Source: Flavonifractor sp. An112 (GTDB lineage Bacteria > Bacillota > Clostridia > Oscillospirales > Oscillospiraceae). From it: a stretch of DNA of 64,000 nucleotides. The stretch spans positions 248,001 to 312,000 of the forward strand of contig NZ_NFLU01000001.1 in the NCBI RefSeq assembly GCF_002161085.1, written 5' to 3'. Below, in pieces: positions 43,501 to 53,067 of this stretch (the stretch's first letter is position 1; every line of letters begins with the position of its first letter). The translations under genes were made by a program, and so were the position numbers. The notes below the pieces were generated by a model. That model was not told the origin of the DNA and did no database searches. It saw only the letters and a program-made list of their open reading frames with translations.

Positions 43501-43529
43501 ATTATAGCAAAGAGAAGAAATGGATGCAA
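43501..43529 (-). promoter_or_regulatory. Promoter of the LacI-type regulator
   Basis: On the minus strand TTGCAT (43529-43524), a 17-bp spacer and TATAAT (43506-43501). Confidence 0.6.
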
Positions 43530-43626
43530 TCCCTTGGTCTCGGGGAAGCTGGGTGTAATTGTGCATAATTTCAAGCACTGGAAATGAGGCGGATTTTACA
43601 AAAATATTTCCAGCGGGGGAAAAGCA

Positions 43627-43699
43627 TTGACGGAAGCTCATCACAAGGAGTAATATTATTTAAGAATAACCGGTTCCATTACCGGTTACATAACCGGTT
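43627..43699 (+). promoter_or_regulatory. Sucrose operon promoter and triple ACCGGTT operator
   Basis: A candidate promoter TTGACG (43627-43632), 18-bp spacer, TAATAT (43651-43656) is followed by three ACCGGTT copies at 43669, 43681 and 43693, exactly 12 bp apart. Two are full AACCGGTT palindromes with the central CG typical of LacI-family sites. The position downstream of the -10 fits repression by the divergent LacI regulator. Confidence 0.6.
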
Positions 43700-43755
43700 T
43701 TTATATTCTTTCGTCACAAATTCAAAGAAAAAAAGAGGAAACAGGAGGAGAGACA

Positions 43756-45132
43756 ATGAAGAAACACGCATTGACCAAATTCATTGCGTTGGGTCTTTCG
43801 GCTTCCCTGATGGCTGGAATGCTGTCGGGATGCCGGTTCGGCTTTGCCAGCGATCCGGACGACCCCAACGCGGTGGAAGCGGTGGAGCCCATCGATATGT
43901 CGGTGGACACCTTTGAGTACGACCCGTCCCTGAGCGGCACCAACATCACCCTGCTCAACTCCAAGGCCGAGATCCAGACCGCTCTGGTGGAAATGGCGGC
44001 GGCCTTCGAGGAAAAGTCCGGTGTACACGTGGAAGTCATGCCCGTCACTGACGGCGACTCCCCCTATACCAAAGTAGTCAGCCTGTACAACTCCGGTAAT
44101 CCCCCCACGCTGTCCATTTTGGACACCACTGACGTCATCGCCCTGGCTGAGGAAAAGGCGGCTGACCTGTCCGACCAGCCCTGGATCGCCGAGGCAGAGG
44201 GCTATACCACTGAAATCAACGGCAAAGTGTACAGCTTCCCGCTCTGTATTGAGGGCCGCGGCATCATCTACCACAAGGAAGTCATCGAGGAGACTCTGGG
44301 CGAGCCCTTTGATCCCACCACCATCCGGACCCAGGACGACTTTGTGGCCCTGCTGGACCGGCTGGTGGAAGCCGGCATGGAGCACCCCATCTCCCTGGCT
44401 ATGGAGGACTGGTCCCTGGGCGCCCATCACCTGCAGTACATCTACGAGACCTACGACGGCACCTCCGACGGCGCTGCCGAGTGTATCAACCTCATTAAGG
44501 GCGGTCAGCTGGATCTGACCACCTATGACCGTATGTCCCAGTTCCTGGATATGTTTGACATCCTGAAGAAGTACAACGTGGCCTACCGGGACCCCCTGGG
44601 CGCCGACTATGACGAGATGGCCATTGACCTGGCCGACGGCAAGACGGCTTTCTGGTTCAATGGCAACTGGGCCTGGCCCAACCTGGCCGAGGCCGACGCC
44701 GAGGAGGACGACGAGTACGGCTTCCTGCCTTACTTCATGAACAACGACCCCGACGACTTTGTCAACCAGCAGATCCAGGCCTCTCCCTCCAAGCAGATCA
44801 TGCTGGACGGCATTGTGGCCACGGAGAAGGAGCAGGCCGCGGCCAAGGAGTTTTTGAACTGGATCGTGTTCAGCGAGATCGGCCAGCAGATGCTGGTCAA
44901 GACCTGTAAGATCATCCCCCCCTTCCAGAACAACCCCTATGAGCCTTCCGATCCCCTGAGCCGGGATATCTACAGCCGGGTGCATGAGGGCAAGGCCTTC
45001 AACGCGTCCGCCATTGTCCCCAACGACCACTGGTCCGTCCTGGGCGCCGCCCTGCAGAAGTATCTGGCCGACAGAAGCGACCGGGCGGAGCTGATCGATT
45101 CCATCGTGGCCTACTGGGACGAGCAGCAATAA
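43756..45132 (+). CDS. Sugar ABC transporter substrate-binding lipoprotein
   Basis: A 458-residue family-1 solute-binding protein. A signal peptide with lipobox LSGC (Cys near residue 26) anchors it outside. The body shows the usual pattern: ALVEMAAAFEEKSGVHVEV, YSFPLCIEGRGIIYHKEV, MAIDLADGKTAFWFNGNWAW, AAKEFLNWIVFSEIGQQML. GGAGGAGAG precedes the ATG. It is the first gene of the operon with two permeases, GH32 and a fructokinase-like gene, so sucrose, kestose or a raffinose-type oligosaccharide is the probable ligand. Confidence 0.9.
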   Translation: MKKHALTKFIALGLSASLMAGMLSGCRFGFASDPDDPNAVEAVEPIDMSVDTFEYDPSLSGTNITLLNSKAEIQTALVEMAAAFEEKSGVHVEVMPVTDGDSPYTKVVSLYNSGNPPTLSILDTTDVIALAEEKAADLSDQPWIAEAEGYTTEINGKVYSFPLCIEGRGIIYHKEVIEETLGEPFDPTTIRTQDDFVALLDRLVEAGMEHPISLAMEDWSLGAHHLQYIYETYDGTSDGAAECINLIKGGQLDLTTYDRMSQFLDMFDILKKYNVAYRDPLGADYDEMAIDLADGKTAFWFNGNWAWPNLAEADAEEDDEYGFLPYFMNNDPDDFVNQQIQASPSKQIMLDGIVATEKEQAAAKEFLNWIVFSEIGQQMLVKTCKIIPPFQNNPYEPSDPLSRDIYSRVHEGKAFNASAIVPNDHWSVLGAALQKYLADRSDRAELIDSIVAYWDEQQ

Positions 45133-45144
45133 GGAGGAGCTAGG

Positions 45145-46017
45145 ATGAAAAGAAAAAGCGGAGGAAAAGATTTCTGCGGATTTGCCCTGCCCGGCCTGTT
45201 CTGTTTCGCGGCAGTGGTAATCATCCCCTTTATCTACGGTATTTACCTGACCCTGACCGACTGGAACGGCGTCTCTGATACAAAGAACTTCATCGGCGGC
45301 GCCAACTTCCTCAGCGTACTGAAAGACAGCCAGTTCTGGTCCTCCCTGCTGCTGACCTTCAAATATGTGGTGGTCGTGGTAGTGGTGGTCAACATTCTGG
45401 CCTTTGCCATCGCCTACCTGCTGACCCGTGGCTTTAAGGGCCAGAACTTCTTCCGGGCCGGCTTCTTCACCCCCAACCTGATCGGCGGCCTGGTGCTGGG
45501 CTACATCTGGCAGTTCGTGTTCTCCCGCGTGTTCGTGGGCATCGGCGAGGCCACCGGCTGGGAGCTCTTCGGCGCCTCCTGGCTGTCCGACCCCACCCTG
45601 GCCTTTGTGGCCCTGGTGTTCGTCTCCGTTTGGCAGCTGTCCGGCTATATGATCCTCATTTATGTGGCCGGCTTTATGGGCCTGAACAAGGACGTGATGG
45701 AGGCCGCCAGCATTGACGGCGCCACCGGCTGGACCAAGCTGCGCCACATCATCCTGCCCCTGATGATGTCCTCCATCACCATCTGCCTGTTCCTCACCCT
45801 GTCCCGCGCCTTTATGGTGTACGATGTCAACCTGTCCCTGACCGCCGGCGCCCCCTACGGCACCACCGAGATGGCCGCCATGCACGTCTACGAGAAGGCC
45901 TTTACCTCCCGTCAGTTCGGCGTGGGCCAGGCCGAGGCTCTGATCCTGTTTGTGATCGTGGCCATCATCAGCGGTATCCAGGTGTACCTGACCAAGAAAC
46001 GTGAGGTGGATGCGTAA
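45145..46017 (+). CDS. Sugar ABC transporter permease (MalF/UgpA type)
   Basis: A 290-residue inner-membrane permease with six predicted helices. The EAA loop is MEAASIDGATGWTKLRHIILPLM. AAGGAGGAG precedes the start. It pairs with the next permease (one-base overlap) and the preceding binding protein. No ATPase gene is in the operon; a shared MsmK-type ATPase encoded elsewhere is expected. Confidence 0.92.
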   Translation: MKRKSGGKDFCGFALPGLFCFAAVVIIPFIYGIYLTLTDWNGVSDTKNFIGGANFLSVLKDSQFWSSLLLTFKYVVVVVVVVNILAFAIAYLLTRGFKGQNFFRAGFFTPNLIGGLVLGYIWQFVFSRVFVGIGEATGWELFGASWLSDPTLAFVALVFVSVWQLSGYMILIYVAGFMGLNKDVMEAASIDGATGWTKLRHIILPLMMSSITICLFLTLSRAFMVYDVNLSLTAGAPYGTTEMAAMHVYEKAFTSRQFGVGQAEALILFVIVAIISGIQVYLTKKREVDA

Positions 46018-46877
46018 TGAATAATTCGACCATCGGCGGCACCAAGCGCAAGGTCGCCAACGCGCTGGCCATGACCGGCATGATCATCATCTTCATCGCC
46101 TATATGTTCCCCTTCATCATGGTGGTCATTAACTCCCTGAAGGAAAAGCGGGATATCATCACCGACCCCTTCTCCTGGCTGTTTACCATCAAGGGCCTGT
46201 CCTTCGACAACTTTGTGAAGGCCTTTACCCAGATGGACTTCCTCAATGCCTTTAAGAACTCCCTCATCGTCACCGTTTCGGCCACCGTGCTGGTCACCCT
46301 GCTGTCCTCCATGCTGGCCTACTACATCGTCCGCCGCAACAATATGATCTCCAAGATCGCGTTTGCCCTGATGGTGGCCTCCATGATCATCCCCTTCCAG
46401 GCCATCATGATCCCCCTGGTGAGCATCTACGGCGGCACCCTCAACGTGCTCAACCACCGCATCACCCTGATCTTCATGCACACCGGCTTCTCCATGGCCA
46501 TGTCGGTGTTCATGTTCCACGGCTTTATCAAGGGCAATATCCCCATCGCCCTGGAGGAAGCGGCCTACATCGACGGCTGCACCCACCGGCAAACCTTCTT
46601 CAAGATCGTCTTCCCCTTGCTCAAGCCCATCATCGCCACCATGGTGATCCTCAACTCCCTGGCTTTCTGGAACGACTACCTGCTGCCCTCCCTGGTGCTG
46701 ACCGACAAGGAGCTGCTCACTCTGCCCCTGTCCACCTACAGCTTCTACGGTACTTATTCCGCCGACTACGGCACCATCATGGCCGGCCTGCTGCTGTGCG
46801 TTATCCCCATTCTCATCCTCTATGTGATCCTCCAGAAGCAGATCATCGGCGGCGTTGTTTCCGGCGCAGTCAAATAA
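46017..46877 (+). CDS. Sugar ABC transporter permease (MalG/UgpE type)
   Basis: A 286-residue permease with six helices and the EAA loop LEEAAYIDGCTHRQTFFKIVFPLL. Its ATG shares one base with the stop of the first permease gene (TAATG). It completes the membrane part of the importer. Confidence 0.92.
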   Translation: MNNSTIGGTKRKVANALAMTGMIIIFIAYMFPFIMVVINSLKEKRDIITDPFSWLFTIKGLSFDNFVKAFTQMDFLNAFKNSLIVTVSATVLVTLLSSMLAYYIVRRNNMISKIAFALMVASMIIPFQAIMIPLVSIYGGTLNVLNHRITLIFMHTGFSMAMSVFMFHGFIKGNIPIALEEAAYIDGCTHRQTFFKIVFPLLKPIIATMVILNSLAFWNDYLLPSLVLTDKELLTLPLSTYSFYGTYSADYGTIMAGLLLCVIPILILYVILQKQIIGGVVSGAVK

Positions 46878-46889
46878 CAAAACCCGTTC

Positions 46890-46928
46890 AATTCTACCAC
46901 AAGGGTCTCTTGCCCTTGTGGTAGAATT
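46890..46928 (+). terminator. Perfect hairpin between importer and enzyme genes
   Basis: ATTCTACCACAAGGG pairs perfectly with CCCTTGTGGTAGAAT around a short loop, followed only by TTTCGG. The weak T run suggests partial termination or an mRNA-stabilising element that lowers enzyme relative to importer expression. Confidence 0.55.
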
Positions 46929-46991
46929 TCGGTTATACTGGCTTTCAGCATTGCCCTCAGGGGCTACAGGGAAAGGAGAAAAAGCACACCC

Positions 46992-48332
46992 ATGCGGAAA
47001 GATACCCTGCATTTGAAAGCGCCGGGAAACTGGATCAACGATCCCAACGGCTTTATTTATTATCGAGGTGAGTACCACCTTTTTTATCAACACTTCCCCT
47101 ATGCCCCCCGGTGGGGCACCATGCACTGGGGCCACGCGGTAAGCCGCGACCTGGTCCATTGGGAGCACCTGGGGGTAGCCCTCTATCCCACCAAGAGCTA
47201 CGATCAGAACGGCGTTTTTTCGGGCAGTGCTCTGGAACGGGACGGAAAGCTGTATCTGTACTACTCCGCCGTGCGCTACCTCCAGCAGAACGAGGAGGAT
47301 ATCCACATTCCCCCCAACGACGCATTTGTGACCAGTCAGGCCATGGTAATCTCCGACGACGGCCGGACCTTTGACAACATGGGGGCCAAGCAGCAGATCA
47401 TCCCGGTACTGACCGACGAATCCATCGGTGACCCCAAGGACACCAGAGACCCCAAGGTGTGGGAAAAGGATGGACAGTATTACATGATTCTGGGCAGCAC
47501 CTTCCGCAAGGAACAGGGCAAGGCTCTCTTTTACCGCAGCCGGGACGCTCTACACTGGGACTATGTGAACCAGTACTCCTCTCCGGAGTTCCGCACCATG
47601 CTGGAGTGCCCCGATCTGGTCCGGCTGGGGGAGGAATTTGTGCTTCTGGGCTCCCCCATGGGCGTCACCCAACCGGAGATTGAATATGCCCACCACGCCA
47701 TGTGGGGACTGGCGGACTTCGACCACCGGACCTGCACCCTGGCCCTCAAGGGGCCGATGCAGTTTGTAGATTATGGTCTGGATCTCTATGCCCCCCAGAC
47801 CGCTGTGGATCAGGAGGGCCGTCGGGTGCTCATCGCCTGGATGCGGATGCCCCAGGCGGCAGAGGACCCTGGGGACGGCCGGGGCCCCTGGAATGGCATG
47901 ATGAGCCTGCCCCGGGTACTGGAGCTGCGGCAGGGCAAGCTTTGCTTTGTCCCCCATCCCAATGTAGAAGGGCTTTTCCGTCCTGTGGACGGCAGCTGGG
48001 ACCAGGCGGTGCGGAACCGTCCCTTCCGCCTGAAAACCACCCTTCGGTCCGGGGACGTGCTGGACGTGTGCGGCTACCGGATTGCGCTGGAGGACGGCCG
48101 GATCGTCACTGACCGCAGCCAGGTATTCCCCCATCTGCCCAACTATCGGACCACCGCCCAGACTCCGGCGCTGGGCGAGGATTGCTGCCAGCTGGATATA
48201 TTTGTAGACGACCATCTGATCGAGATATTTGTGGACGGCGGCCGTTATGTGGTCAGCCATGTGGTATACGGCCTGAAGGACCGGCTGGAAGGTCCGGTGG
48301 AGCAGCTGCTTACCCTCAGGGAGGACGGCTGA
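46992..48332 (+). CDS. GH32 sucrose-6-phosphate hydrolase / beta-fructofuranosidase
   Basis: A 446-residue glycoside hydrolase of family 32 that cuts sucrose, sucrose-phosphate or fructo-oligosaccharides. The nucleophile D17 lies in NWINDPNGF, the RDP motif in DTRDPKVW and the acid/base glutamate in MLECPDLV. A C-terminal beta-sandwich follows (FVDDHLIEIFVDGGRYV). There is no signal peptide, so it works inside the cell. Because uptake is by ABC transporter rather than PTS, free sucrose is the likelier substrate. It lies 114 bp after the permease, past a hairpin. Confidence 0.92.
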   Translation: MRKDTLHLKAPGNWINDPNGFIYYRGEYHLFYQHFPYAPRWGTMHWGHAVSRDLVHWEHLGVALYPTKSYDQNGVFSGSALERDGKLYLYYSAVRYLQQNEEDIHIPPNDAFVTSQAMVISDDGRTFDNMGAKQQIIPVLTDESIGDPKDTRDPKVWEKDGQYYMILGSTFRKEQGKALFYRSRDALHWDYVNQYSSPEFRTMLECPDLVRLGEEFVLLGSPMGVTQPEIEYAHHAMWGLADFDHRTCTLALKGPMQFVDYGLDLYAPQTAVDQEGRRVLIAWMRMPQAAEDPGDGRGPWNGMMSLPRVLELRQGKLCFVPHPNVEGLFRPVDGSWDQAVRNRPFRLKTTLRSGDVLDVCGYRIALEDGRIVTDRSQVFPHLPNYRTTAQTPALGEDCCQLDIFVDDHLIEIFVDGGRYVVSHVVYGLKDRLEGPVEQLLTLREDG

Positions 48333-48366
48333 GGACCTATTTCAAGGAGAAAGGGAAGGATTGTCC

Positions 48367-49323
48367 ATGATGGATATTACCGCCATTGGAGAAGTATTGA
48401 TCGACCTGACCCAGACCGGGGTCAATGAACAAAAGGTACCGCTGTTTGCCGCCAATCCCGGCGGCGCCCCTGCCAACGTAGCAGTGGCTGCCGCCCGGCT
48501 GGGGGCCAATACCGCGTTTATCGGAAAGGTGGGCCAGGACGGATTCGGCGCCTACCTGACCCGGGTACTGACTGAGAACCAGGTAGACGTGTCTGGCCTG
48601 CGGACCGACGATGCTGCCACCACCATGGCTGTGGTGGCCGTGTCCGACACCGGCGAGCGCTCCTTCCGCTTTGTGCGGGGGGCAGACTGCAACCTGAAGC
48701 CGGAAGAGGTGGACACTGGGCTGATCGCCGGAAGCAAAGTGCTCCACTTTGGCTCGGTCAGCCTGACCGCCGGTCCCGCCCGGGAGGCCACCCTCTTTGC
48801 CGCACAGAGAGCCCGGGAGGCCGGTGTGCTGGTAAGCTACGATCCCAACTACAGAGACGCCCTGTGGAACAGCCAGGCGGAGGCGGTAGAATGGATGAAG
48901 AAGCCCCTGCCCCTGGTGGACGTGCTCAAGCTGTCCGACGAGGAGCTGCCTCTCATCACCGGCACCGACGCCCCCGAAGAGGGAACCCATCGGCTGGAGG
49001 CTGAAGGGATTCGCTTGATCCTTGTGACCCTGGGCGACAAGGGCGCTTTTTACCGCTGGCAGGGCCGGACCGGCCTGGTGCCCGGCGTAGCCACCACTGT
49101 GGCCGATACCAACGGCGCCGGGGACACCTTCCTGGGCGCGGTGCTCAGCCGTCTGGTACGCCGGGGTGAAAAGCCTCTGGAGGGCCTGACTGCCCCGGAA
49201 CTGGAAGCCATCCTTGCCTTTGCCAACCGGGCGGCCTCCAAGACCTGCTCCCGCAGCGGAGCCATTCCCGCCATGCCCACCATGGCGGAGCTGGAGGAAG
49301 GAGACAACGCCCATGAAGCGTAA
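48367..49323 (+). CDS. PfkB-family sugar kinase, probable fructokinase
   Basis: A 318-residue ribokinase-like enzyme. The N-terminal signature is TAIGEVLIDLTQTG, then NPGGAPANVAVAAARLGANTAFIG. The C-terminal catalytic motif is ADTNGAGDTFLGA, with the base Asp in GAGD. In this operon it should phosphorylate the fructose released by GH32. Start ATG 48367 follows AAGGGAAGG. Its last 11 bp overlap the next gene. Confidence 0.9.
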   Translation: MMDITAIGEVLIDLTQTGVNEQKVPLFAANPGGAPANVAVAAARLGANTAFIGKVGQDGFGAYLTRVLTENQVDVSGLRTDDAATTMAVVAVSDTGERSFRFVRGADCNLKPEEVDTGLIAGSKVLHFGSVSLTAGPAREATLFAAQRAREAGVLVSYDPNYRDALWNSQAEAVEWMKKPLPLVDVLKLSDEELPLITGTDAPEEGTHRLEAEGIRLILVTLGDKGAFYRWQGRTGLVPGVATTVADTNGAGDTFLGAVLSRLVRRGEKPLEGLTAPELEAILAFANRAASKTCSRSGAIPAMPTMAELEEGDNAHEA

Positions 49324-51316
49324 GCAGACCAAGGAAGCCGCCCCGACCACTGCCGGACAGACCGACCGGCTGATCCAGCAGGCGGCGGAGACAACCGCCC
49401 CCAAGGCGTCCAAACCCAAAAAGAAAACTAAGGCGGCAGCGCCCCTGACCCCCGCCCAGGTGGGGATCGGAGAAGATTCCTCCGTCTTTGAGCACCGTCT
49501 GGCCCGGCACTACGATGAATTGAAGTGGCTCTACTGCGAGCTGTACCACGGCGATTTGGGCGCCTTTGACTACTTCACCCAGATGCTCCGCCGGAGCTGG
49601 GAGGACCGCAAGGCGGACCTGCGGGTGCAGGACGCCCAGCGGGAAGCCGACCCCAACTGGTACCGCCGCCGGGAGCTGCTGGGCATGATGCTCTACACCA
49701 ACGCCTTTGCCGGCACCCTCAATGGGGTGGCTGAGAAGCTGCCCTATCTGAAGGAGTGCGGGGTCAACTATCTCCATCTGATGCCCCTGCTGGAGAGCCC
49801 CAAGGGCCGCAGCGACGGCGGCTACGCCGTCTCCAACTTCCGGAAGGTACAGCCCGAGCTGGGCACCATGGCCGACCTGGAGCATCTGGCGGATTCCTGC
49901 CGGAAGGACGGCATCAGCCTCTGTCTGGATTTCGTCATGAATCACACCAGCGAGGACCACGAGTGGGCCAAAAAGGCCCGGGCCGGTGAGCCTGGCTATC
50001 GGGAGCGCTATTTCTTCTATGACAGCTGGGATATCCCCCGGGAGTTCGAAAAGACAGTGCCCCAGGTCTTCCCCACTACCGCCCCCGGCAGCTTTACCTG
50101 GCTGGACGACTGCAAGCAGGTGGTCATGACCAACTTCTACCCCTACCAGTGGGACCTGAACTACGCCAACCCCATGGTATTTAACGACATGACCGAGAAC
50201 CTGCTCTACCTGGCCAACCGTGGTATCGACGTGATCCGGCTGGACGCGGTGCCCTACATCTGGAAGCAGCTGGGCACCGACTGCCGCAACCTGCCCCAGG
50301 TCCACACCCTGGTACGGATGATGCGCATGGTGTGCGAGATCGTCTGCCCCAGCGTGCTGCTGCTGGGCGAAGTGGTCATGGAGCCAGCCAAAGTGGCTCC
50401 CTACTTCGGCTCCACCGACAAACCGGAATGCCATATGCTCTACAACGTGACCACCATGGCCACCACCTGGCACACCCTGGCCACCGCCGATGTGTCCCTG
50501 CTGCGCCACCAGGTGGACGCGGTGTGCGCCCTGCCCCGGGACTTTCTCTTCCTCAACTATCTGCGCTGCCACGACGACATCGGCTGGGGCCTGGACTACC
50601 CCTGGCTGAAGGAGCACTTCGGCACCGACGAGGTCGCCCACAAGAAGTATCTCAATGATTTCTTTACCGGTAAGCTGCCCGGCAGCAACAGCCGGGGCGA
50701 ACTCTACAACGACGATCCCCGGCTGGGCGACGCCCGGCTGTGCGGCACCACCGCCTCCCTGTGCGGAGTGGAGGCCGCCGACTATGAGCGTGACCCCTTC
50801 AAGCTGGAGCGGGCAATCTCCTGCGACCTGATGCTCCACGCCTGGATGCTCACCCAGAGCGGCATCCCCGTGCTGTACAGCGGGGACGAAGTGGGGCAGC
50901 TCAACGATTACTCCTACCACCACGACGGCGAGAAGTGGGACGACAGCCGCTACATCCACCGGGGCGACTTCCAGTGGGACCTGGCCAAGATGCGCCACGA
51001 TCCCACCACCCGCCAGGGCAAGCAGTTCATCGGCCTGCGGCGTCTGGAGGAGCTGCGGGCAGCAGAGCCCGCCTTCGACGCCCGGGCGGAGATGTGGACC
51101 TTTGACACCGGGGACAGCCGGGTGCTGGGCATCGGCCGGTGGTACCAGGGCCGCAAGCTCATCGCCTTCTTCAATTTCAGCCAGGAATTTGTCACCGTCT
51201 CCAACGCTGACCAGGGTCCCTTTGAGGAGCTGATCTACGGCGGGACCTTTGATGATCTCAGGCAGGTAAAGCTCTACCCCTACGGCTTTGCCTGGTACCT
51301 GCACACGGAGGAGTGA
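49313..51316 (+). CDS. Amylosucrase-like GH13 enzyme
   Basis: A 667-residue GH13 protein of the amylosucrase (GH13_4) type, which builds alpha-1,4-glucan from sucrose and releases fructose. A Lys/Ala-rich leader of about 45 residues precedes a helical N-domain. The barrel shows LMPLLESPKGRSDGGYAV, LDFVMNHTSEDHEWA, the nucleophile in GIDVIRLDAVPYIW, the acid/base in LLLGEVVM and the stabiliser in RCHDDIGWG. B- and B'-like insertions are present. It overlaps the fructokinase gene by 11 bp. Sucrose hydrolase or phosphorylase-like activity remains possible. It would let glucose from sucrose be stored or elongated. Confidence 0.85.
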   Translation: MKRKQTKEAAPTTAGQTDRLIQQAAETTAPKASKPKKKTKAAAPLTPAQVGIGEDSSVFEHRLARHYDELKWLYCELYHGDLGAFDYFTQMLRRSWEDRKADLRVQDAQREADPNWYRRRELLGMMLYTNAFAGTLNGVAEKLPYLKECGVNYLHLMPLLESPKGRSDGGYAVSNFRKVQPELGTMADLEHLADSCRKDGISLCLDFVMNHTSEDHEWAKKARAGEPGYRERYFFYDSWDIPREFEKTVPQVFPTTAPGSFTWLDDCKQVVMTNFYPYQWDLNYANPMVFNDMTENLLYLANRGIDVIRLDAVPYIWKQLGTDCRNLPQVHTLVRMMRMVCEIVCPSVLLLGEVVMEPAKVAPYFGSTDKPECHMLYNVTTMATTWHTLATADVSLLRHQVDAVCALPRDFLFLNYLRCHDDIGWGLDYPWLKEHFGTDEVAHKKYLNDFFTGKLPGSNSRGELYNDDPRLGDARLCGTTASLCGVEAADYERDPFKLERAISCDLMLHAWMLTQSGIPVLYSGDEVGQLNDYSYHHDGEKWDDSRYIHRGDFQWDLAKMRHDPTTRQGKQFIGLRRLEELRAAEPAFDARAEMWTFDTGDSRVLGIGRWYQGRKLIAFFNFSQEFVTVSNADQGPFEELIYGGTFDDLRQVKLYPYGFAWYLHTEE

Positions 51317-51322
51317 TTGGTC

Positions 51323-53017
51323 ATGAACAAAACATGGTGGAAAGAGAGCGTTATCTATCAGATCTATCCCCGCAGCTTCTGTGACTCCAACGGCGACGGG
51401 ATCGGCGACCTGCCCGGCATCACCAGCAAACTGGACTACATCAAGGAGCTGGGCGCCAATGTGATCTGGCTCTCCCCCGTCTACCGCTCTCCCAACGACG
51501 ACAATGGCTACGACATCAGCGACTATCAGGCCATTATGGAGGAGTTCGGCACCATGGCCGACTTTGACCGCCTGCTGGCCGAGGCCCACGCCCGGGGAAT
51601 CAAGATCGTTATGGATCTGGTGGTCAACCACACCTCTGACGAGCACGCCTGGTTTGTGGAGAGCCGCCAATCCCGTGACAACGCCAAGCGGGACTTCTAC
51701 ATCTGGCGGGAGGGCAAGGCGGGTAAAGAGCCCAACAACTGGGGCTCCGCCTTCTCCGGCTCCGCCTGGACCTATGATGACGCCACCGATATGTACTACC
51801 TCCACTGCTTTTCCCCCAAGCAGCCCGACCTGAACTGGGATAATCCAGCGGTGCGTAACGCCGTCTTTGACATGATGACCTGGTGGTGCGACAAGGGTAT
51901 CGACGGTTTCCGCATGGACGTGATCTCCATGATCTCCAAGCGGGAGGGTCTGCCCGATATGCCCACCGGCGGCGCCCCCTATGCCTCCTGCAATCTGGGC
52001 TGCTGCAACGGCCCCCACGTCCACGAGTATTTGCAGGAGATGCGCCGGAAGGTACTCTCCAAGTATGACCTGCTCACCGTGGGTGAGTGCGCCGGTGTAA
52101 CCATCGACCAGGCCAAGCAGTACGCCAACGCCCAGGGCACCGAGCTGAACATGGTATTCCAGTTCGAGCACGTAGACCTGGACGGCGGCGACGCGGTCAC
52201 CGGCAAATGGAGTACCCGAAAGATCGATCTGGTAGCCCTCAAGAAGCTGCTGTCCCGGTGGCAGAACGAGCTGGAGGACGTGGCCTGGAACAGCCTCTAC
52301 TTCTGCAATCACGATCAGCCCCGCATCGTCTCCCGGCTGGGAGACGACTCCCCCCGGTATCGGGAACTGTCGGCCAAGTGCATCGCCACCTGCCTCCACC
52401 TGATGCAGGGCACCCCCTACGTCTATCAGGGGGAGGAGCTGGGCATGACCAACGTGCCCTTTGGGCCCATTGAGAACTACCGGGACCTGGAGTCCATCAA
52501 CGCCTACCATGACCTCACCGCCCGAGGCGTCTTTCAGCCGGAGGAACTGCTGGAGGCCATCGCTTACAAGAGCCGGGACAACGCCCGCACCCCCTTCCAG
52601 TGGGACGACTCCCCCAACGCCGGATTTACCACCGGCGATCCCTGGATCATGGTCAATCCCAACTACCGGGAGATCAACGCCAAGGAACAGCTGGGCCGGG
52701 CGGACTCCGTGTTCCGCTACTACCAGAAGCTCATCGCCCTGCGCCGCAATTCCCCGGACAGCGAGCTCATCGTGTACGGCAGCTACAAGCTGATCCTGCC
52801 GGACCATCCCCAGCTGTTTGCCTACCTGCGCACCCTGGAGGGCAAGACCCTGCTCACCGTGTGCAACCTGTCCGGCCAGTCGGCGGCCTTCGCCCTGCCG
52901 GAAGAGCTGGCGGGCCGGAAGAGCCGCCTGCTCATCGCCAACTGGGATGAAGCGCCCGCCGTCCCCGGGACGCTGGAGTTCCAGCCCTGGCAGGCCGCCG
53001 CCTGGGTGCTGGAGTAA
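51323..53017 (+). CDS. GH13_31-type alpha-glucosidase / oligo-1,6-glucosidase
   Basis: A 564-residue cytoplasmic GH13 enzyme. Conserved regions: DLVVNHTSDEHAWF, nucleophile in GIDGFRMDVISMI, acid/base in LLTVGECAGV, stabiliser in FCNHDQPRIVS. The start VIYQIYPRSFCDSNGDGIGDLPGI is typical of oligo-1,6-glucosidase, trehalose-6-phosphate hydrolase and sucrose-isomerase relatives. In this operon it may trim glucans made by the amylosucrase or hydrolyse imported glucosides. It begins 6 bp after the preceding stop. A shared terminator follows. Confidence 0.88.
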   Translation: MNKTWWKESVIYQIYPRSFCDSNGDGIGDLPGITSKLDYIKELGANVIWLSPVYRSPNDDNGYDISDYQAIMEEFGTMADFDRLLAEAHARGIKIVMDLVVNHTSDEHAWFVESRQSRDNAKRDFYIWREGKAGKEPNNWGSAFSGSAWTYDDATDMYYLHCFSPKQPDLNWDNPAVRNAVFDMMTWWCDKGIDGFRMDVISMISKREGLPDMPTGGAPYASCNLGCCNGPHVHEYLQEMRRKVLSKYDLLTVGECAGVTIDQAKQYANAQGTELNMVFQFEHVDLDGGDAVTGKWSTRKIDLVALKKLLSRWQNELEDVAWNSLYFCNHDQPRIVSRLGDDSPRYRELSAKCIATCLHLMQGTPYVYQGEELGMTNVPFGPIENYRDLESINAYHDLTARGVFQPEELLEAIAYKSRDNARTPFQWDDSPNAGFTTGDPWIMVNPNYREINAKEQLGRADSVFRYYQKLIALRRNSPDSELIVYGSYKLILPDHPQLFAYLRTLEGKTLLTVCNLSGQSAAFALPEELAGRKSRLLIANWDEAPAVPGTLEFQPWQAAAWVLE

Positions 53018-53022
53018 CCAAT

Positions 53023-53067
53023 GAAAAAAGAGGATCTGCTGCACAATGCAGCAGATCCTCTTTTTTA
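53023..53067. terminator. Bidirectional terminator
   Basis: AAAAAAGAGGATCTGCTGC pairs with its complement. It ends the sucrose operon and overlaps the stop codon of the convergent alpha-galactosidase gene. Confidence 0.9.
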
